From the NCBI RefSeq assembly GCF_951801035.1, contig NZ_CATOKT010000003.1: 64,000 bases of DNA; one strand, given 5' to 3'. Position 1 is the first letter of the stretch, and each line of letters begins with the position of its first letter. The DNA comes from Adlercreutzia sp910585575. Its GTDB lineage: Bacteria > Actinomycetota > Coriobacteriia > Coriobacteriales > Eggerthellaceae. The translations under genes and the position numbers were made by a program. The notes under the pieces are model-generated. The model ran no database searches. It was not told the DNA's origin and saw nothing but the letters and a program-made list of their open reading frames with translations. This document shows positions 15,530 through 24,410 of the stretch, piece by piece.

Positions 15530-17911
15530 GTGAGCGCTGAGAGAGACCATAGCGGTGCCGACGCAGTGAGCGATGGACGCGCGACGAAGGCCGCCGTCGA
15601 CGCCATGCTGGGGGTGCCGCATCCCACGGCGTCGAGCCAGCAGGCGCCGACGGGGCCCGTGACGCCCGACAGCCGCTTTGCCGAGCTGCAGCGGCTGACG
15701 TCGGCCTATATGGACGAGCAGGAAGAGGCGATGCTGGCCCGCGCCTATGCCTTCGCCTCGAAGGCCCATGCGGGGCAGTGCCGCAAGTCCGGCGAGCCCT
15801 TTATCATCCACCCCATCGAGGTGGGCATCATTCTGGCCGACCTGCGCATGGATGCCGAAACCATCACGGCGGCGCTGCTCCATGACACGGTGGAGGACAC
15901 GAAGGTCACCGCCGAGGAGGTTGAGAAAACCTTCAATCCCCAGGTGCGCGCACTGGTGGAAGGCGTCACGAAAATTACCCGCATCGAGGTGGAGAGCCTC
16001 ACCGACGAGCAGGCGGCCACTATTCGCAAGATGTTCGTCGCCATGTCGAAGGATATTCGCGTCATCGTCATCAAGCTGGCCGACCGTCTGCACAACATGC
16101 GCACCTTGGCGGCCCTGCGCGAAGACCGGCGCATCTTCAAGTCGCGCGAGACCCTGGAAATCTACGCCCCCATCGCGCACCGCCTGGGCATCAACTCCGT
16201 CAAGTGGGAGCTCGAGGACCTGTCGTTCTTCTATCTGGAGCCGAACAAGTACAAGCAGGTGTCCCGCATGGTCACCGAGTCGCGCGTCGAGCGCGAGGCG
16301 TACCTGGCCGACGTCATCAACGTGCTCCACGAGGAAATGGGGAAGGTGGGCATCACGGCCCAGATCATGGGGCGCCCGAAGCACCTGTACTCCATCTACC
16401 AGAAGATGACGAAGAAGGGCAAGGGCTTCTCGGAGATCTACGACCTTATCGCCGTGCGCATCATCACCTCGTCGGTGAAGGACTGCTACTCGGCCTTGGG
16501 CGCGGTGCATACCCTGTGGCACCCCATGCCCGGCCGCTTCAAAGACTATATCGCCATGCCGAAGTTCAACATGTACCAGTCGCTGCACACAACGGTCATG
16601 GGCCCGGCGGGGCGCCCGCTGGAGGTGCAGATTCGCACCGAGGAGATGCATCGCAACTCGGAATACGGCGTGGCGGCCCACTGGCGCTACAAGGAGACCG
16701 GCTCCTCGCGCCCCGGCACCAGCGACAATCTTGACGCCCAGTTGGCGTGGCTGCGCCAGATGGTCGACTGGCAGGACGAGACCGAGGACTCCCGCGAGTT
16801 CCTGAAATCGCTGAAGATGGACCTCGACGATACCGAGGTGTTCGTGTTCACCCCGCAGGGCGAGGTATTGAGCCTGCGTGCCGGCTCCACGCCGGTGGAT
16901 TTCGCCTACGCCATCCACACCGAGGTGGGCAATCATTGCGTGGGCGCCAAGGTGAACGGCTCCATCGTGCCGCTGTCCTACGAGCTGCAGGTGGGCGACC
17001 GCGTGGAGATCCTCACCCAGAAGAGCGCGAGCCCCTCGCGCGACTGGCTCAACATGGTGAAGACGCCCTCGGCGCGCAGTAAAATTCGCAGCTACTTCTC
17101 GAAGGTGACGCGCTCGGACGACATGCAGATGGGCCGCGATATGCTGCTGCGCGAGATGCGCAAGCACGGCCTGGGCCTTTCCAGCGCCCAGTCCATGCGC
17201 GCCTTGAAGTTGGTGGCCGAGGCTTTGGGCTTCAAAGACCCCGACGAGATGTACGTGCACATCGGCACGGGTAAGGAAAAGGCCCAGCACGTCACCAACC
17301 GCCTGCTGAAGATCCTCGTGGACAAGGGCAACGAGGAAGCCGAGAAGCCCACGGTGGGTACCTCGGCCTCGTCTACGGGTATTATGGCCCCCATGCTCAC
17401 CAGCGTGAAACGGCCGAAGAAGCACGAGACCCACGCCTCCAACGGCATTGTGGTGAAGGGCGTGGACGATGTGCTCGTGCGCTTGTCCCGCTGCTGCAAT
17501 CCCGTGCCTGGCGACGACATTCTGGGCTTCGTCACCCGCGGCCGCGGCGTGTCGGTGCACCGCGCGGACTGCCCCAACGCCATCGATTTGAAGCGCCATC
17601 CCGAGCGCATCATCGAGGTGGAATGGGAGGGGTCGCCGTCGAAGTCGGCCAGCTACCAGGTGGAAATCTACATCGAGGCCCTCGATCGCATGAACCTGCT
17701 GCTGGACGTTACGAAGGTCATCTCGGAAATGGGCGCCAACGTGCTGTCCAGCAACACCACTACCCATCGCGACGGCATGGTGGAGATGCGCTTCCTCTTC
17801 CAGGTGTCCGACCTTACGGTCATCGAGCGCGTAACGAAGCGCTTAACCGATATCGAAGGCGTCTTCGACGCCCGTAGAATGATGCCCCAAGGCGCGAGCA
17901 AGAAAGGATAA
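15530..17911 (+). CDS. rel: Bifunctional (p)ppGpp synthetase/hydrolase (Rel)
   Basis: Stringent-response enzyme of 793 residues. The N-terminal HD hydrolase domain has HAGQCRKSGEPFIIHP and HDTVEDT (near 120), both intact, so hydrolysis should work. The synthetase domain follows (KGKGFSEIYDLIAVRI, then FKDYIAMPKFNMYQSLHTTV), then TGS (VFVFTPQGEVLSL), a Cys-containing region (LSRCCNPVPGDDI) and a C-terminal ACT domain. GTG at 15530 is chosen because AAGGAGG lies five bases upstream; a TTG start at 15509 has no such site. Its stop overlaps the next start by one base. A small hairpin CCCCCATTGGGGG precedes the ribosome-binding site. Confidence 0.95.
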   Translation: MSAERDHSGADAVSDGRATKAAVDAMLGVPHPTASSQQAPTGPVTPDSRFAELQRLTSAYMDEQEEAMLARAYAFASKAHAGQCRKSGEPFIIHPIEVGIILADLRMDAETITAALLHDTVEDTKVTAEEVEKTFNPQVRALVEGVTKITRIEVESLTDEQAATIRKMFVAMSKDIRVIVIKLADRLHNMRTLAALREDRRIFKSRETLEIYAPIAHRLGINSVKWELEDLSFFYLEPNKYKQVSRMVTESRVEREAYLADVINVLHEEMGKVGITAQIMGRPKHLYSIYQKMTKKGKGFSEIYDLIAVRIITSSVKDCYSALGAVHTLWHPMPGRFKDYIAMPKFNMYQSLHTTVMGPAGRPLEVQIRTEEMHRNSEYGVAAHWRYKETGSSRPGTSDNLDAQLAWLRQMVDWQDETEDSREFLKSLKMDLDDTEVFVFTPQGEVLSLRAGSTPVDFAYAIHTEVGNHCVGAKVNGSIVPLSYELQVGDRVEILTQKSASPSRDWLNMVKTPSARSKIRSYFSKVTRSDDMQMGRDMLLREMRKHGLGLSSAQSMRALKLVAEALGFKDPDEMYVHIGTGKEKAQHVTNRLLKILVDKGNEEAEKPTVGTSASSTGIMAPMLTSVKRPKKHETHASNGIVVKGVDDVLVRLSRCCNPVPGDDILGFVTRGRGVSVHRADCPNAIDLKRHPERIIEVEWEGSPSKSASYQVEIYIEALDRMNLLLDVTKVISEMGANVLSSNTTTHRDGMVEMRFLFQVSDLTVIERVTKRLTDIEGVFDARRMMPQGASKKG

Positions 17912-18588
17912 TGATGGCTCAGAAGAACTTGTATGAGGTGAGCGGGCTTTGCGTTGACGTGAAGTACCTGGTCATGGGCTATTTGGAGAACAACGTATAT
18001 ATTATCTCCGACGGCAAGGGCACCTTTGTGGTGGACCCTAGCTGCGATGCCGACACCATCATGGCGGCCTTGGGCGATGCCAAGCTCGATGCCATTGTGC
18101 TCACGCACTGCCACTTCGACCATATGGGCGCGGCAGCGGCTTTGCGCGAGGCCACGGGCGCTCCGGTTATTGCCTCCGAGGTGGACGCCGAGGGCATCGA
18201 GCATCCCACGGAGTCGCTGGTGGGCGAGGCCGAGCCCTGCACGGTCGATCGTCGGGTGAAGAACGGCGACGTGGTCGAGGTCGGCGATATGAAGTGGAAG
18301 GTCATCGAGACCCCGGGCCACACCAAGGGCTCCATGTGCCTGTTCAACATTCCTCAGTTCGGCAATCATCCCGGCGGGCTGCCCGTGCTCATTTCCGGCG
18401 ACACGCTGTTCTGCGGCTCCATCGGGCGCACCGATTTCGAGGGCGGCTCCATGAGCGAGATGAAGGCCTCGCTGAAGAAGCTGGCCATGTTGCCCGATGA
18501 CACGGCCGTGCTGCCGGGCCACAACAGCCTCACCACTATCGGTGCCGAGCGCAAGCGCGTATTTGCCCTGTTCGGAGCTGACAGATAG
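17911..18588 (+). CDS. Metallo-beta-lactamase-fold hydrolase (glyoxalase II-like)
   Basis: A 225-residue soluble metallo-hydrolase. The dinuclear metal site motif is THCHFDHMG (near 63-71), followed by PGHTKGSMCLF, ISGDTLFCGSIGRTDF and the late LPGHNSLTTIG histidine. This set is typical of hydroxyacylglutathione hydrolase-like proteins; the substrate is unknown. The ATG overlaps the rel stop codon (TAATG), so it is translated from the same transcript. Confidence 0.9.
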   Translation: MMAQKNLYEVSGLCVDVKYLVMGYLENNVYIISDGKGTFVVDPSCDADTIMAALGDAKLDAIVLTHCHFDHMGAAAALREATGAPVIASEVDAEGIEHPTESLVGEAEPCTVDRRVKNGDVVEVGDMKWKVIETPGHTKGSMCLFNIPQFGNHPGGLPVLISGDTLFCGSIGRTDFEGGSMSEMKASLKKLAMLPDDTAVLPGHNSLTTIGAERKRVFALFGADR

Positions 18589-18735
18589 CGCGTTCTTGTC
18601 AACAGCGGGGGAGTCGGACGGCGCGGACGTAACGGCTTTCTTGAAAAAAGCCCTCTGCGCCGTTCCCCTGGGGGCAAATAGGCTACACTGGTTGCCGTGG
18701 CGCGCACGGCGCCGTTGTTTGTTGGAAGGAACTCT

Positions 18736-19791
18736 GTGACCATCGAGTGGACCTTTTTCCTCTCCGAGCTTGTGCAGAGCCCCATCTTGCTGGTGGTGAC
18801 GCTGCTGAACATCGGAGTGATTGTGGTGAACGGGGCCACCGATGCTCCCAACGCCATTGCCACGGCGGTTTCCACCCGCGCCATGAAGCCCCGTCACGCC
18901 ATCATCATGGCGGCGGTCTTCAACTTCCTCGGCCTGCTTCTGGTTTCGCTCGTTTCCACGGCGGTCGCCCATACCATCTTCTCCATGGTCGATTTCGGCG
19001 GCAACTCCCATCAGGCCTTGGTGGCGCTTATGGCTGCCATGGTGGCCATCATCGTTTGGGGCGCGGCGGCCTGGTGGTTCGGTATTCCCACGTCGCAATC
19101 CCATTCGCTCATCGCCGGCCTTACCGGTGCGGCCATCGCCGTCATGGGCGGCTTCGACGCCATCAACGGCGCCGAGTGGATGAAGGTTATCTACGGCATC
19201 CTGCTTTCCACGCTGCTCGGCTTCGGCCTGGGCTGGCTGCTGTACAAGATCATCGGGCGCATTTGCCGTCACGTCGACCGCGTGCGCGCCAACTCGTTCT
19301 TCAAGGGGGCGCAAATTTGCTCGGGGGCCGGCGTGGCCTTCATGCACGGTGCCCAAGACGGCCAGAAGTTCATGTCCATCTTCATGCTGGCCATCATGAT
19401 GACCGCCGGCATGGGCATGAATTTAGACGACGTGGCGCTGCCGCTGTGGCTCATGCTCTTCTGCGCCTTCAGCATGGGGCTGGGCACGGCTGTCGGCGGC
19501 GAGCGCATTATCAAGTCGGTGGGCATGGATATGGTGAAGCTCGAGTCGTTCCAGGGTTTCGCCGCCAGTCTTTCCACCTTCCTCAGCCTTATGCTGGCCA
19601 CCTTTGGGGGCCTTCCCGTATCCACTACGCACACGAACACCACGGCCATTATGGGCGTCGGTGCGGCCCGCAACCCGAAGGGCGTGAAGTGGTCCATCGC
19701 CATCGATATGGTGAAAACCTGGATCCTCACCTTCCCCGGGTGCGGTATCCTAGGGTATCTCTGCGCCAAGTTGTTCTTGTTTATCCTGTAA
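18736..19791 (+). CDS. pit: Low-affinity inorganic phosphate transporter (PiT family)
   Basis: A 351-residue membrane transporter of phosphate, coupled to cations. The two PiT repeats carry GATDAPNAIATAVSTRAM and GVAFMHGAQDGQKFMSIF, the duplicated signature of the family, plus IPTSQSHSLIAGLTGAA and PVSTTHTNTTAIMGVGAA. The GTG at 18736 sits after GGAAGGAACTCT; an ATG further upstream lacks a ribosome-binding site. The upstream gap contains nested pairs around GGCTTT...AAAGCC. It is followed 18 bases later by its usual DUF47 partner. Confidence 0.94.
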   Translation: MTIEWTFFLSELVQSPILLVVTLLNIGVIVVNGATDAPNAIATAVSTRAMKPRHAIIMAAVFNFLGLLLVSLVSTAVAHTIFSMVDFGGNSHQALVALMAAMVAIIVWGAAAWWFGIPTSQSHSLIAGLTGAAIAVMGGFDAINGAEWMKVIYGILLSTLLGFGLGWLLYKIIGRICRHVDRVRANSFFKGAQICSGAGVAFMHGAQDGQKFMSIFMLAIMMTAGMGMNLDDVALPLWLMLFCAFSMGLGTAVGGERIIKSVGMDMVKLESFQGFAASLSTFLSLMLATFGGLPVSTTHTNTTAIMGVGAARNPKGVKWSIAIDMVKTWILTFPGCGILGYLCAKLFLFIL

Positions 19792-19809
19792 AGCGAGAAG
19801 GAGATTTCA

Positions 19810-20439
19810 GTGGCTAAGAAAAAGAAGTACGACTACTTCGACGCGTACGAGCAGCTGTCCGATCTGGCGGTGCAGGAGGCTAGCGTCCTCATTCGCGCCA
19901 TGGAGAACTTCACCGACGCGGCGGCGCTGAAGTCCGTGCTCGAGGAAGCGCACGAGATCGAGCACGCCGGCGACCAGATCAACCACGAGATTTACAAGCA
20001 TGTGGGCGGCGACTTCATGCCTCCCATCGATCGCGAGGACGTGGTGCTGCTGGCCCAGTGCCTCGACAACATCTTGGACGAGATCGAGGATGTGCTGCAG
20101 TACCTGTACATGTTCGACGTCCATCAAATTCCCGAGGACGCCCTGCGCTTCGCCACCATCATCAAGAAGTCCTGCCAGGCCGTGGACGCCGCTATGGAGG
20201 ACTTCCGCAACTTCAAGAAGTCGAAGTCGTTCAAGCAGCTGGTCATTGACGTGAGCGACTACGAGGAAGAGGGTGACGTGCTCTACATGGAGGTTATTCG
20301 CAACCTGCATGTGAACCATGCCGACGAGCCCATGCACGTGCTGAAGTGGTCGCGCCTGTATGCCTTCATGGAAAGCTGCTGCGACGCCTGCGAGCATACC
20401 GCCGACCTGATGAGCACTATTCTGCTGAAGAACATGTAG
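19810..20439 (+). CDS. DUF47 (PhoU-like) phosphate transport accessory protein
   Basis: A 209-residue all-helical protein of the DUF47/TIGR00153 group. HEIEHAGDQINHEIYKHV and DREDVVLLAQCLDNILDEIED are PhoU-type metal-binding helices. Genes of this kind are almost always next to pit, as here, and are thought to modulate the transporter. The GTG start follows AGGAGATTTCA. The stop is followed 7 bases later by repeat copy B, beyond which a gene converges from the other strand. Confidence 0.92.
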   Translation: MAKKKKYDYFDAYEQLSDLAVQEASVLIRAMENFTDAAALKSVLEEAHEIEHAGDQINHEIYKHVGGDFMPPIDREDVVLLAQCLDNILDEIEDVLQYLYMFDVHQIPEDALRFATIIKKSCQAVDAAMEDFRNFKKSKSFKQLVIDVSDYEEEGDVLYMEVIRNLHVNHADEPMHVLKWSRLYAFMESCCDACEHTADLMSTILLKNM

Positions 20440-20444
20440 TAGCA

Positions 20445-20668
20445 GTTCCGTCGGCCCTACGGGACCGACGGACCGCTCGACGCTGCGAGGCTCTGTCGCA
20501 TTTCATGCCCTGCTCCGCAGGGCGCTCCCTCTCGGTCGCATAGAAAGTGCTGAACAGCCCACTGGGCTGTTCACTGTTTTGGGCACGGCGTTGGCCAAAG
20601 CCAACTTGGCCCAAAGGCGGGCGAATCTGAAACGCGACAGAGCCTCTCGCTGTGTTCCTTGGGCGATT
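20445..20668 (+). repeat. Structured intergenic repeat, copy B (longest)
   Basis: Stem 1 is TCCGTCGG/CCGACGGA (20447-20454 with 20465-20472). Stem 2 is GAGGCTCTGTCGC/GCGACAGAGCCTC (20487-20499 with 20634-20646), a perfect 13 bp unlike the stem sequence of the other copies but in the same place between the boxes TCGACGCTGC and CTCGCTG...TTCCTTGGGCGA. Inside, TTTTGGGC/GCCCAAA and GTTGGC-CAAA-GCCAAC match the apical design of copies A and D with different stem bases. An additional hairpin TGAACAGCCC/GGGCTGTTCA (20551-20573) makes this copy longer. Confidence 0.88.
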
Positions 20669-20670
20669 CC

Positions 20671-21783
20671 CTATTTCTTTAATTCTGTTTTCTTTAAGTC
20701 GCGGGGGTTGTGGCTGGGCTTTTTTGGCTCGGGGGTTTGGGGCTCGAAGGGGTCGCGTTCGGACTCCTCGGTTGAGGCTCCTTCGCGGTCGAGACCGATG
20801 ATGGCGTAGAGCTCGTCGCGGTCGACGAACAGTCGGTCGGAGGGATCGGGTGCCGGCTCCTCGACGGTGGAGGGAGCGGGGGAGGCGTCGGCCTTCACGT
20901 GCGGGTCGTGGTCGGCCAGGGGAATTTCCAGCTTGTCCATGAGGACGGTGGGCTGGATGTGCTCGCCCATATCGTCCATCCAGCGACCGCTCATGCGGTC
21001 GTACAGCTTCTTGCCGCGGCGCTTGAATTTCTCCCAGTTGGTGTCAGCCTGGCGCTCACGAGCGGTTTTGCCCATAGGCACGTGCACCTTGCGGGCGATA
21101 AAGCGAGCCGGGCGCGCCACGGTGTCCACCACGGTATCCGAGTAGTCGCGCGGCGGCTTGGTGCGCCAGCCCATGATAAGGGACAAATAGCGCAGCAGCA
21201 GGATGAGGCCAGCGCAGATCATGCCCGCGGTGTCGGGCAAGATGCCGTTCGCCTTCAGGGGGCAATACACCATGCAGCCGATGAGGGCCGCGCTGCCGTA
21301 AATGGGCCCAGTTTGGAAGGCCACGGGCGCACGATTCATGAGCACGTCACGGGAAATGCCGCCGCCGACAGCGGTGATAGTGCCGAGCACCACCGAGGGT
21401 ATGACGCCCAGGCCGGCCGAGAGGCTTTTCGAGGCGCCGATGATGGCCCACAGGGCTACCGAGATGTTGTCAAGCAGATCGACGATGGGGTCGAGGTAAG
21501 TGGCCAGTTTGCCGAAGTAGAACACCACCATGCCCGCGATGGCGCAGGACAGCAGGAACCACGGGCTTTGGAAGGCGTACAGGCCGTACTGGCCGTAGCC
21601 TTGCAGCAGCACGTCGCGGATGATGCCGCCGCCCATACCGGTGATGCAGGCGATGGCCACGGTGCCGAAGATGTCGTAGCGGGCGCGCACGGCGGACATA
21701 CCGCCGGACAGGCCGCCGGTGATGGTGGCGGCGAACTCGAACCAGAAGGGGAGCGAGAAGGCGGTATCGAGGGTTTCAACCAT
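20671..21783 (-). CDS. TRIC/YadS-family membrane channel with charged C-terminal tail
   Basis: A 370-residue protein. The first ~205 residues hold two three-helix repeats of the UPF0126/TRIC family, each with its signature (GGGIIRDVLLQG and GGGISRDVLMN). Bacterial members are described as small-ion or glycine channels. Residues ~205-370 are a hydrophilic, basic then acidic cytoplasmic tail with no recognised domain; standard bacterial TRIC proteins end near 210, so the tail is an oddity. It follows the phospholipase-like gene by three bases, so the two form an operon. Confidence 0.88.
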   Translation of the reverse strand: MVETLDTAFSLPFWFEFAATITGGLSGGMSAVRARYDIFGTVAIACITGMGGGIIRDVLLQGYGQYGLYAFQSPWFLLSCAIAGMVVFYFGKLATYLDPIVDLLDNISVALWAIIGASKSLSAGLGVIPSVVLGTITAVGGGISRDVLMNRAPVAFQTGPIYGSAALIGCMVYCPLKANGILPDTAGMICAGLILLLRYLSLIMGWRTKPPRDYSDTVVDTVARPARFIARKVHVPMGKTARERQADTNWEKFKRRGKKLYDRMSGRWMDDMGEHIQPTVLMDKLEIPLADHDPHVKADASPAPSTVEEPAPDPSDRLFVDRDELYAIIGLDREGASTEESERDPFEPQTPEPKKPSHNPRDLKKTELKK

Positions 21784-21786
21784 GGC

Positions 21787-22791
21787 CTAGGCCTCGGCTT
21801 CCGGCTGCGATGCGGTGCCAGCGACAGCGGGAACGGTTTCCACGGCCACGACGACGGCCACTACCGGCTCGCCGTAGAAGTTCAGGTCGTCGGTGAGGGC
21901 GTGGGCGTCTTCCAGCGTGAAGGCATCGTCATCGAGGGCCTGTATGGTGGCCAAGGCGCTGACGCGGGCCTGGTCGTACAGGTCCCAAAAGCTGGCAGTG
22001 CTTTCCGCCTCGACGAACGGATGCTGCCACGGAGCGTGCTCAGCGTTGGCGAAGGCCGATGCGGTGCGCAGCTCGCCGCGATGGGAGAGGGCGCCCATGA
22101 TGGAATGAGGGCGCACGAGGCGCTCGAGTGAGCCCAAGGCGGTGCGCTTCCAGCCGGCCGGCGAGTACACGAGGCGCTGGGCACGGCGATAGGCCTTGAC
22201 CGACGCCTTGAAGAGGTTGTCGGGAATGGTGAGGTCGAGAGCGCGCTTCACCGCTTGAGCGTAGAGCTGCGACACAGCGCTCAGCATAGAGTCAGAGCCC
22301 TTCAGCACCGCGGTGGCAGGGTTGAAGGTGGCCACCGTTTCGCCACGCTTCTCAGTGAGCACCAGTTCGTCCAGCTCGGTTTCGATGAGGGCGTGCACCT
22401 CGGAATGGTCGTCGGGTGTGAGGCCTTCTACACCGGCGTTGCACAGGGCGCGCTCTTGGCTGAAGGTAAGGGGATGCACCGTGCGGTCAAGCTCGTAGTG
22501 GCAGGCGAAGCCCAGCACATAGGCGCGGCCCATAGAGCGCAGCGGCGCGGGCAGCGTGGCCACGGCTTGCTTGAAGGCCAGCAGCAGCTCGGCGGGACGG
22601 GCGCGGTGCAGGGCGCTTCCTACCTGCGCATAGGCTAGGTAGCGGGGATCGGTGCCGGCGAAGAACAGCGGATCGGGCCCTTGGTTGCCCAGCAGGAAGG
22701 CCTCGGCCTCGTCGCGCGAGCCGCCCACGGTCTCAAAGGTTTCGCCGTAGATGTCCTTCGCGAACAAATCGTGGGTGATGATGGCCGGCAT
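21787..22791 (-). CDS. Zinc-dependent phospholipase C family protein
   Basis: A 334-residue protein of the PLC/P1-nuclease-like helical fold. It starts MPAIITHDLFAKD, then has LGNQGPDPLFFAG and FACHYELDRTVHPL, the His/Asp pattern of this family. No signal peptide is seen, so it is probably cytoplasmic; the real substrate is unknown. The start at 22791 is chosen for the strong GGAAGGAG upstream. An extension reading through the lysC promoter region is possible but unsupported. It is the first gene of a two-gene minus-strand operon. Confidence 0.82.
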   Translation of the reverse strand: MPAIITHDLFAKDIYGETFETVGGSRDEAEAFLLGNQGPDPLFFAGTDPRYLAYAQVGSALHRARPAELLLAFKQAVATLPAPLRSMGRAYVLGFACHYELDRTVHPLTFSQERALCNAGVEGLTPDDHSEVHALIETELDELVLTEKRGETVATFNPATAVLKGSDSMLSAVSQLYAQAVKRALDLTIPDNLFKASVKAYRRAQRLVYSPAGWKRTALGSLERLVRPHSIMGALSHRGELRTASAFANAEHAPWQHPFVEAESTASFWDLYDQARVSALATIQALDDDAFTLEDAHALTDDLNFYGEPVVAVVVAVETVPAVAGTASQPEAEA

Positions 22792-23072
22792 GGCTGCTCC
22801 TTCCCGGGTAAGGATGGTGGTTGCGGGTGCGGCGCCCAGGGCGACGGCTTTGTGCGAGTGCGCTTCAAGGCGCGGCGCGAAACGCACATGATACGCAACA
22901 GTGTCATCATATACAATGCTGCTTCTTTGAGCGGTCGAGGCGCTCCCGCTGTCGGAAAACCGACACAGAGCCGCTAGGGAGGCGCATGCGGAACGGGCCG
23001 ATACTGCGCCAGGAATCCCCGCCCGTCTGCCGCTGCCGTGGCGAACCCCCCGATTGGCCCTGGGATTTTTGG

Positions 23073-23102
23073 TATAGTGGGAATCCACTGGGTTCCAGTG
23101 GC
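23073..23102 (+). promoter_or_regulatory. lysC -10 region and leader hairpin
   Basis: TATAGT (23073-23078) is a plausible -10 box 54 bases before the lysC start; no convincing -35 box is spaced correctly. A perfect hairpin CCACTGG-GTT-CCAGTGG (23086-23102) occupies the start of the predicted transcript. The leader is far too short for a lysine riboswitch. Confidence 0.4.
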
Positions 23103-23131
23103 CATTGACGTTCCGAAAGGGAAGGGCGCTC

Positions 23132-24409
23132 ATGTCTTTGATAGTAGCGAAGTTCGGCGGTACCTCCGTCGCCTCGCCTGAACGCATCAAGAACGTCGCC
23201 AAGCGTCTGGTGGGCATGCGCCAGCGGGGCGACGAGGTGGTAGCCGTGGTTTCCGCCATGGGCAAGACCACCGACGAGCTGATGGGCCTTGCCAGTGCGG
23301 TTACCACCGCGCCCCCGGCCCGCGAGCTGGACCGTCTGCTGTCCACCGGCGAGCAGGTGTCCATGACGCTGCTGGCCATGGCCATCGAGGCGCTGGGCTA
23401 CAAGGCCATGAGCTTCACCGGCCGTCAGGCGGGCATCGAAACCAATGGCACCCACAACAAGGCGAAAATCGTAGCCGTGCACAATGAGCGCCTGCTGGAC
23501 GCGCTGGATGCCGGCGCCATCCCCGTGGTGGCGGGCTTTCAGGGTATCGACGCGAATGGCGACATCACCACGCTGGGCCGTGGCGGCTCCGACACCACGG
23601 CGGTGGCCATCGCCTGGGGCATCAACGCCGACGTGTGCGAGATCTACTCCGATGTCGACGGCGTCTACACCACCGATCCCCGCGTCGCTCCGCGCGCCAA
23701 GAAACTCGATTCCATCTGCTACGACGATATGCTGGAGCTTTCCAGCGCCGGCTCGGGCGTGCTGCAGAGCCGCGCGGTGGAGTTCGCACGCAAATGGAAG
23801 GTGGTCATTCATTCCCGTTCCGCGTTCTCCGAGGCGGAGGGAACCTATGTCAAGGAGGAGTACGAAATGGAAGAGGCCGTCATCACCGGCATCGCATCCG
23901 ATACGTCCGAGGTGAAGGTGACCATCCGCCGCGTGCCCGACGCGCCGGCCATGGCCGCCAAGGTGTTCTCGGCGCTGGCCGCCAACAACGTGAACCTGGA
24001 CATGATCATCCAGAACGTGTCGGCCGCTGGCTTCACCGACATCTCCTTCACCACGCCGCGCGCCGATTTGCCCCGTGCCGTGGAGACCATGGAGCGCATC
24101 GTGCCGGAGATCGGTGCGACTGAGTTCATCGTCGACGAGGATATCGCGAAGGTGAGCCTGGTGGGCACGGGCATGAAGTCCTCGCCGGGCGTGGCGTCGC
24201 GCACGTTCTCCACTCTGGGCGAGAACAACATCAACATCATCGCTATCTCTACGTCGCCCATCCGCCTTTCCATGATTGTGGATGCGGCTCAGGCCGCCCA
24301 GGCCGTGCAGTGCCTGCACACCGCCTTCGGCCTCGATTCCGACGACCTGTTCGTAGAGACCCAGCTTTCCGCGGAAGAGATTGCCGCGAAGATGAAGAAA
24401 GGACGTTGA
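23132..24409 (+). CDS. lysC: Aspartate kinase, alpha chain
   Basis: Phosphorylates aspartate, the first step to lysine, threonine, methionine and diaminopimelate. The 425-residue protein has the kinase domain (KFGGTSVASPERI, then GRGGSDTTAVAIAW) and two C-terminal ACT domains (EVKVTIRRVPDAPAMAAKVF and KVSLVGTGMKSSPGVA) for feedback control. The ATG at 23132 follows AAGGGAAGG. Length and layout match the actinobacterial alpha/beta type. A structured repeat separates it from asd, the next enzyme of the pathway. Confidence 0.95.
   Translation: MSLIVAKFGGTSVASPERIKNVAKRLVGMRQRGDEVVAVVSAMGKTTDELMGLASAVTTAPPARELDRLLSTGEQVSMTLLAMAIEALGYKAMSFTGRQAGIETNGTHNKAKIVAVHNERLLDALDAGAIPVVAGFQGIDANGDITTLGRGGSDTTAVAIAWGINADVCEIYSDVDGVYTTDPRVAPRAKKLDSICYDDMLELSSAGSGVLQSRAVEFARKWKVVIHSRSAFSEAEGTYVKEEYEMEEAVITGIASDTSEVKVTIRRVPDAPAMAAKVFSALAANNVNLDMIIQNVSAAGFTDISFTTPRADLPRAVETMERIVPEIGATEFIVDEDIAKVSLVGTGMKSSPGVASRTFSTLGENNINIIAISTSPIRLSMIVDAAQAAQAVQCLHTAFGLDSDDLFVETQLSAEEIAAKMKKGR
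23867..24409 (+). CDS. lysC: Aspartate kinase, beta chain from internal start within lysC
   Basis: Inside lysC a perfect AAGGAGG (23852-23858) lies eight bases before an in-frame ATG, giving a 180-residue product starting MEEAVITGIASDTSEVKVT. In Corynebacterium glutamicum and Bacillus subtilis a regulatory beta subunit made of the two ACT domains is translated from just such an in-gene start, and its N-terminus in Corynebacterium is closely similar (MEEAVLTG). The alpha2-beta2 enzyme is therefore expected here. Confidence 0.8.
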   Translation: MEEAVITGIASDTSEVKVTIRRVPDAPAMAAKVFSALAANNVNLDMIIQNVSAAGFTDISFTTPRADLPRAVETMERIVPEIGATEFIVDEDIAKVSLVGTGMKSSPGVASRTFSTLGENNINIIAISTSPIRLSMIVDAAQAAQAVQCLHTAFGLDSDDLFVETQLSAEEIAAKMKKGR

Positions 24410-24410
24410 T

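Noticed and set aside
12248..17767. A 1,839-codon open frame on the minus strand
   Set aside because: It lies antisense to recJ and rel, is His/Gly/Ala/Val-rich as expected for the shadow of GC-rich codons, and has no start signal or family similarity.
17668..19356. A 562-codon minus-strand open frame across rel, the hydrolase and pit
   Set aside because: It spans three well-supported genes on the other strand and shows no recognisable domains.
23060..23131. Lysine riboswitch upstream of lysC
   Set aside because: The leader is only about 45 bases with one small hairpin; the lysine aptamer needs well over 150 bases.
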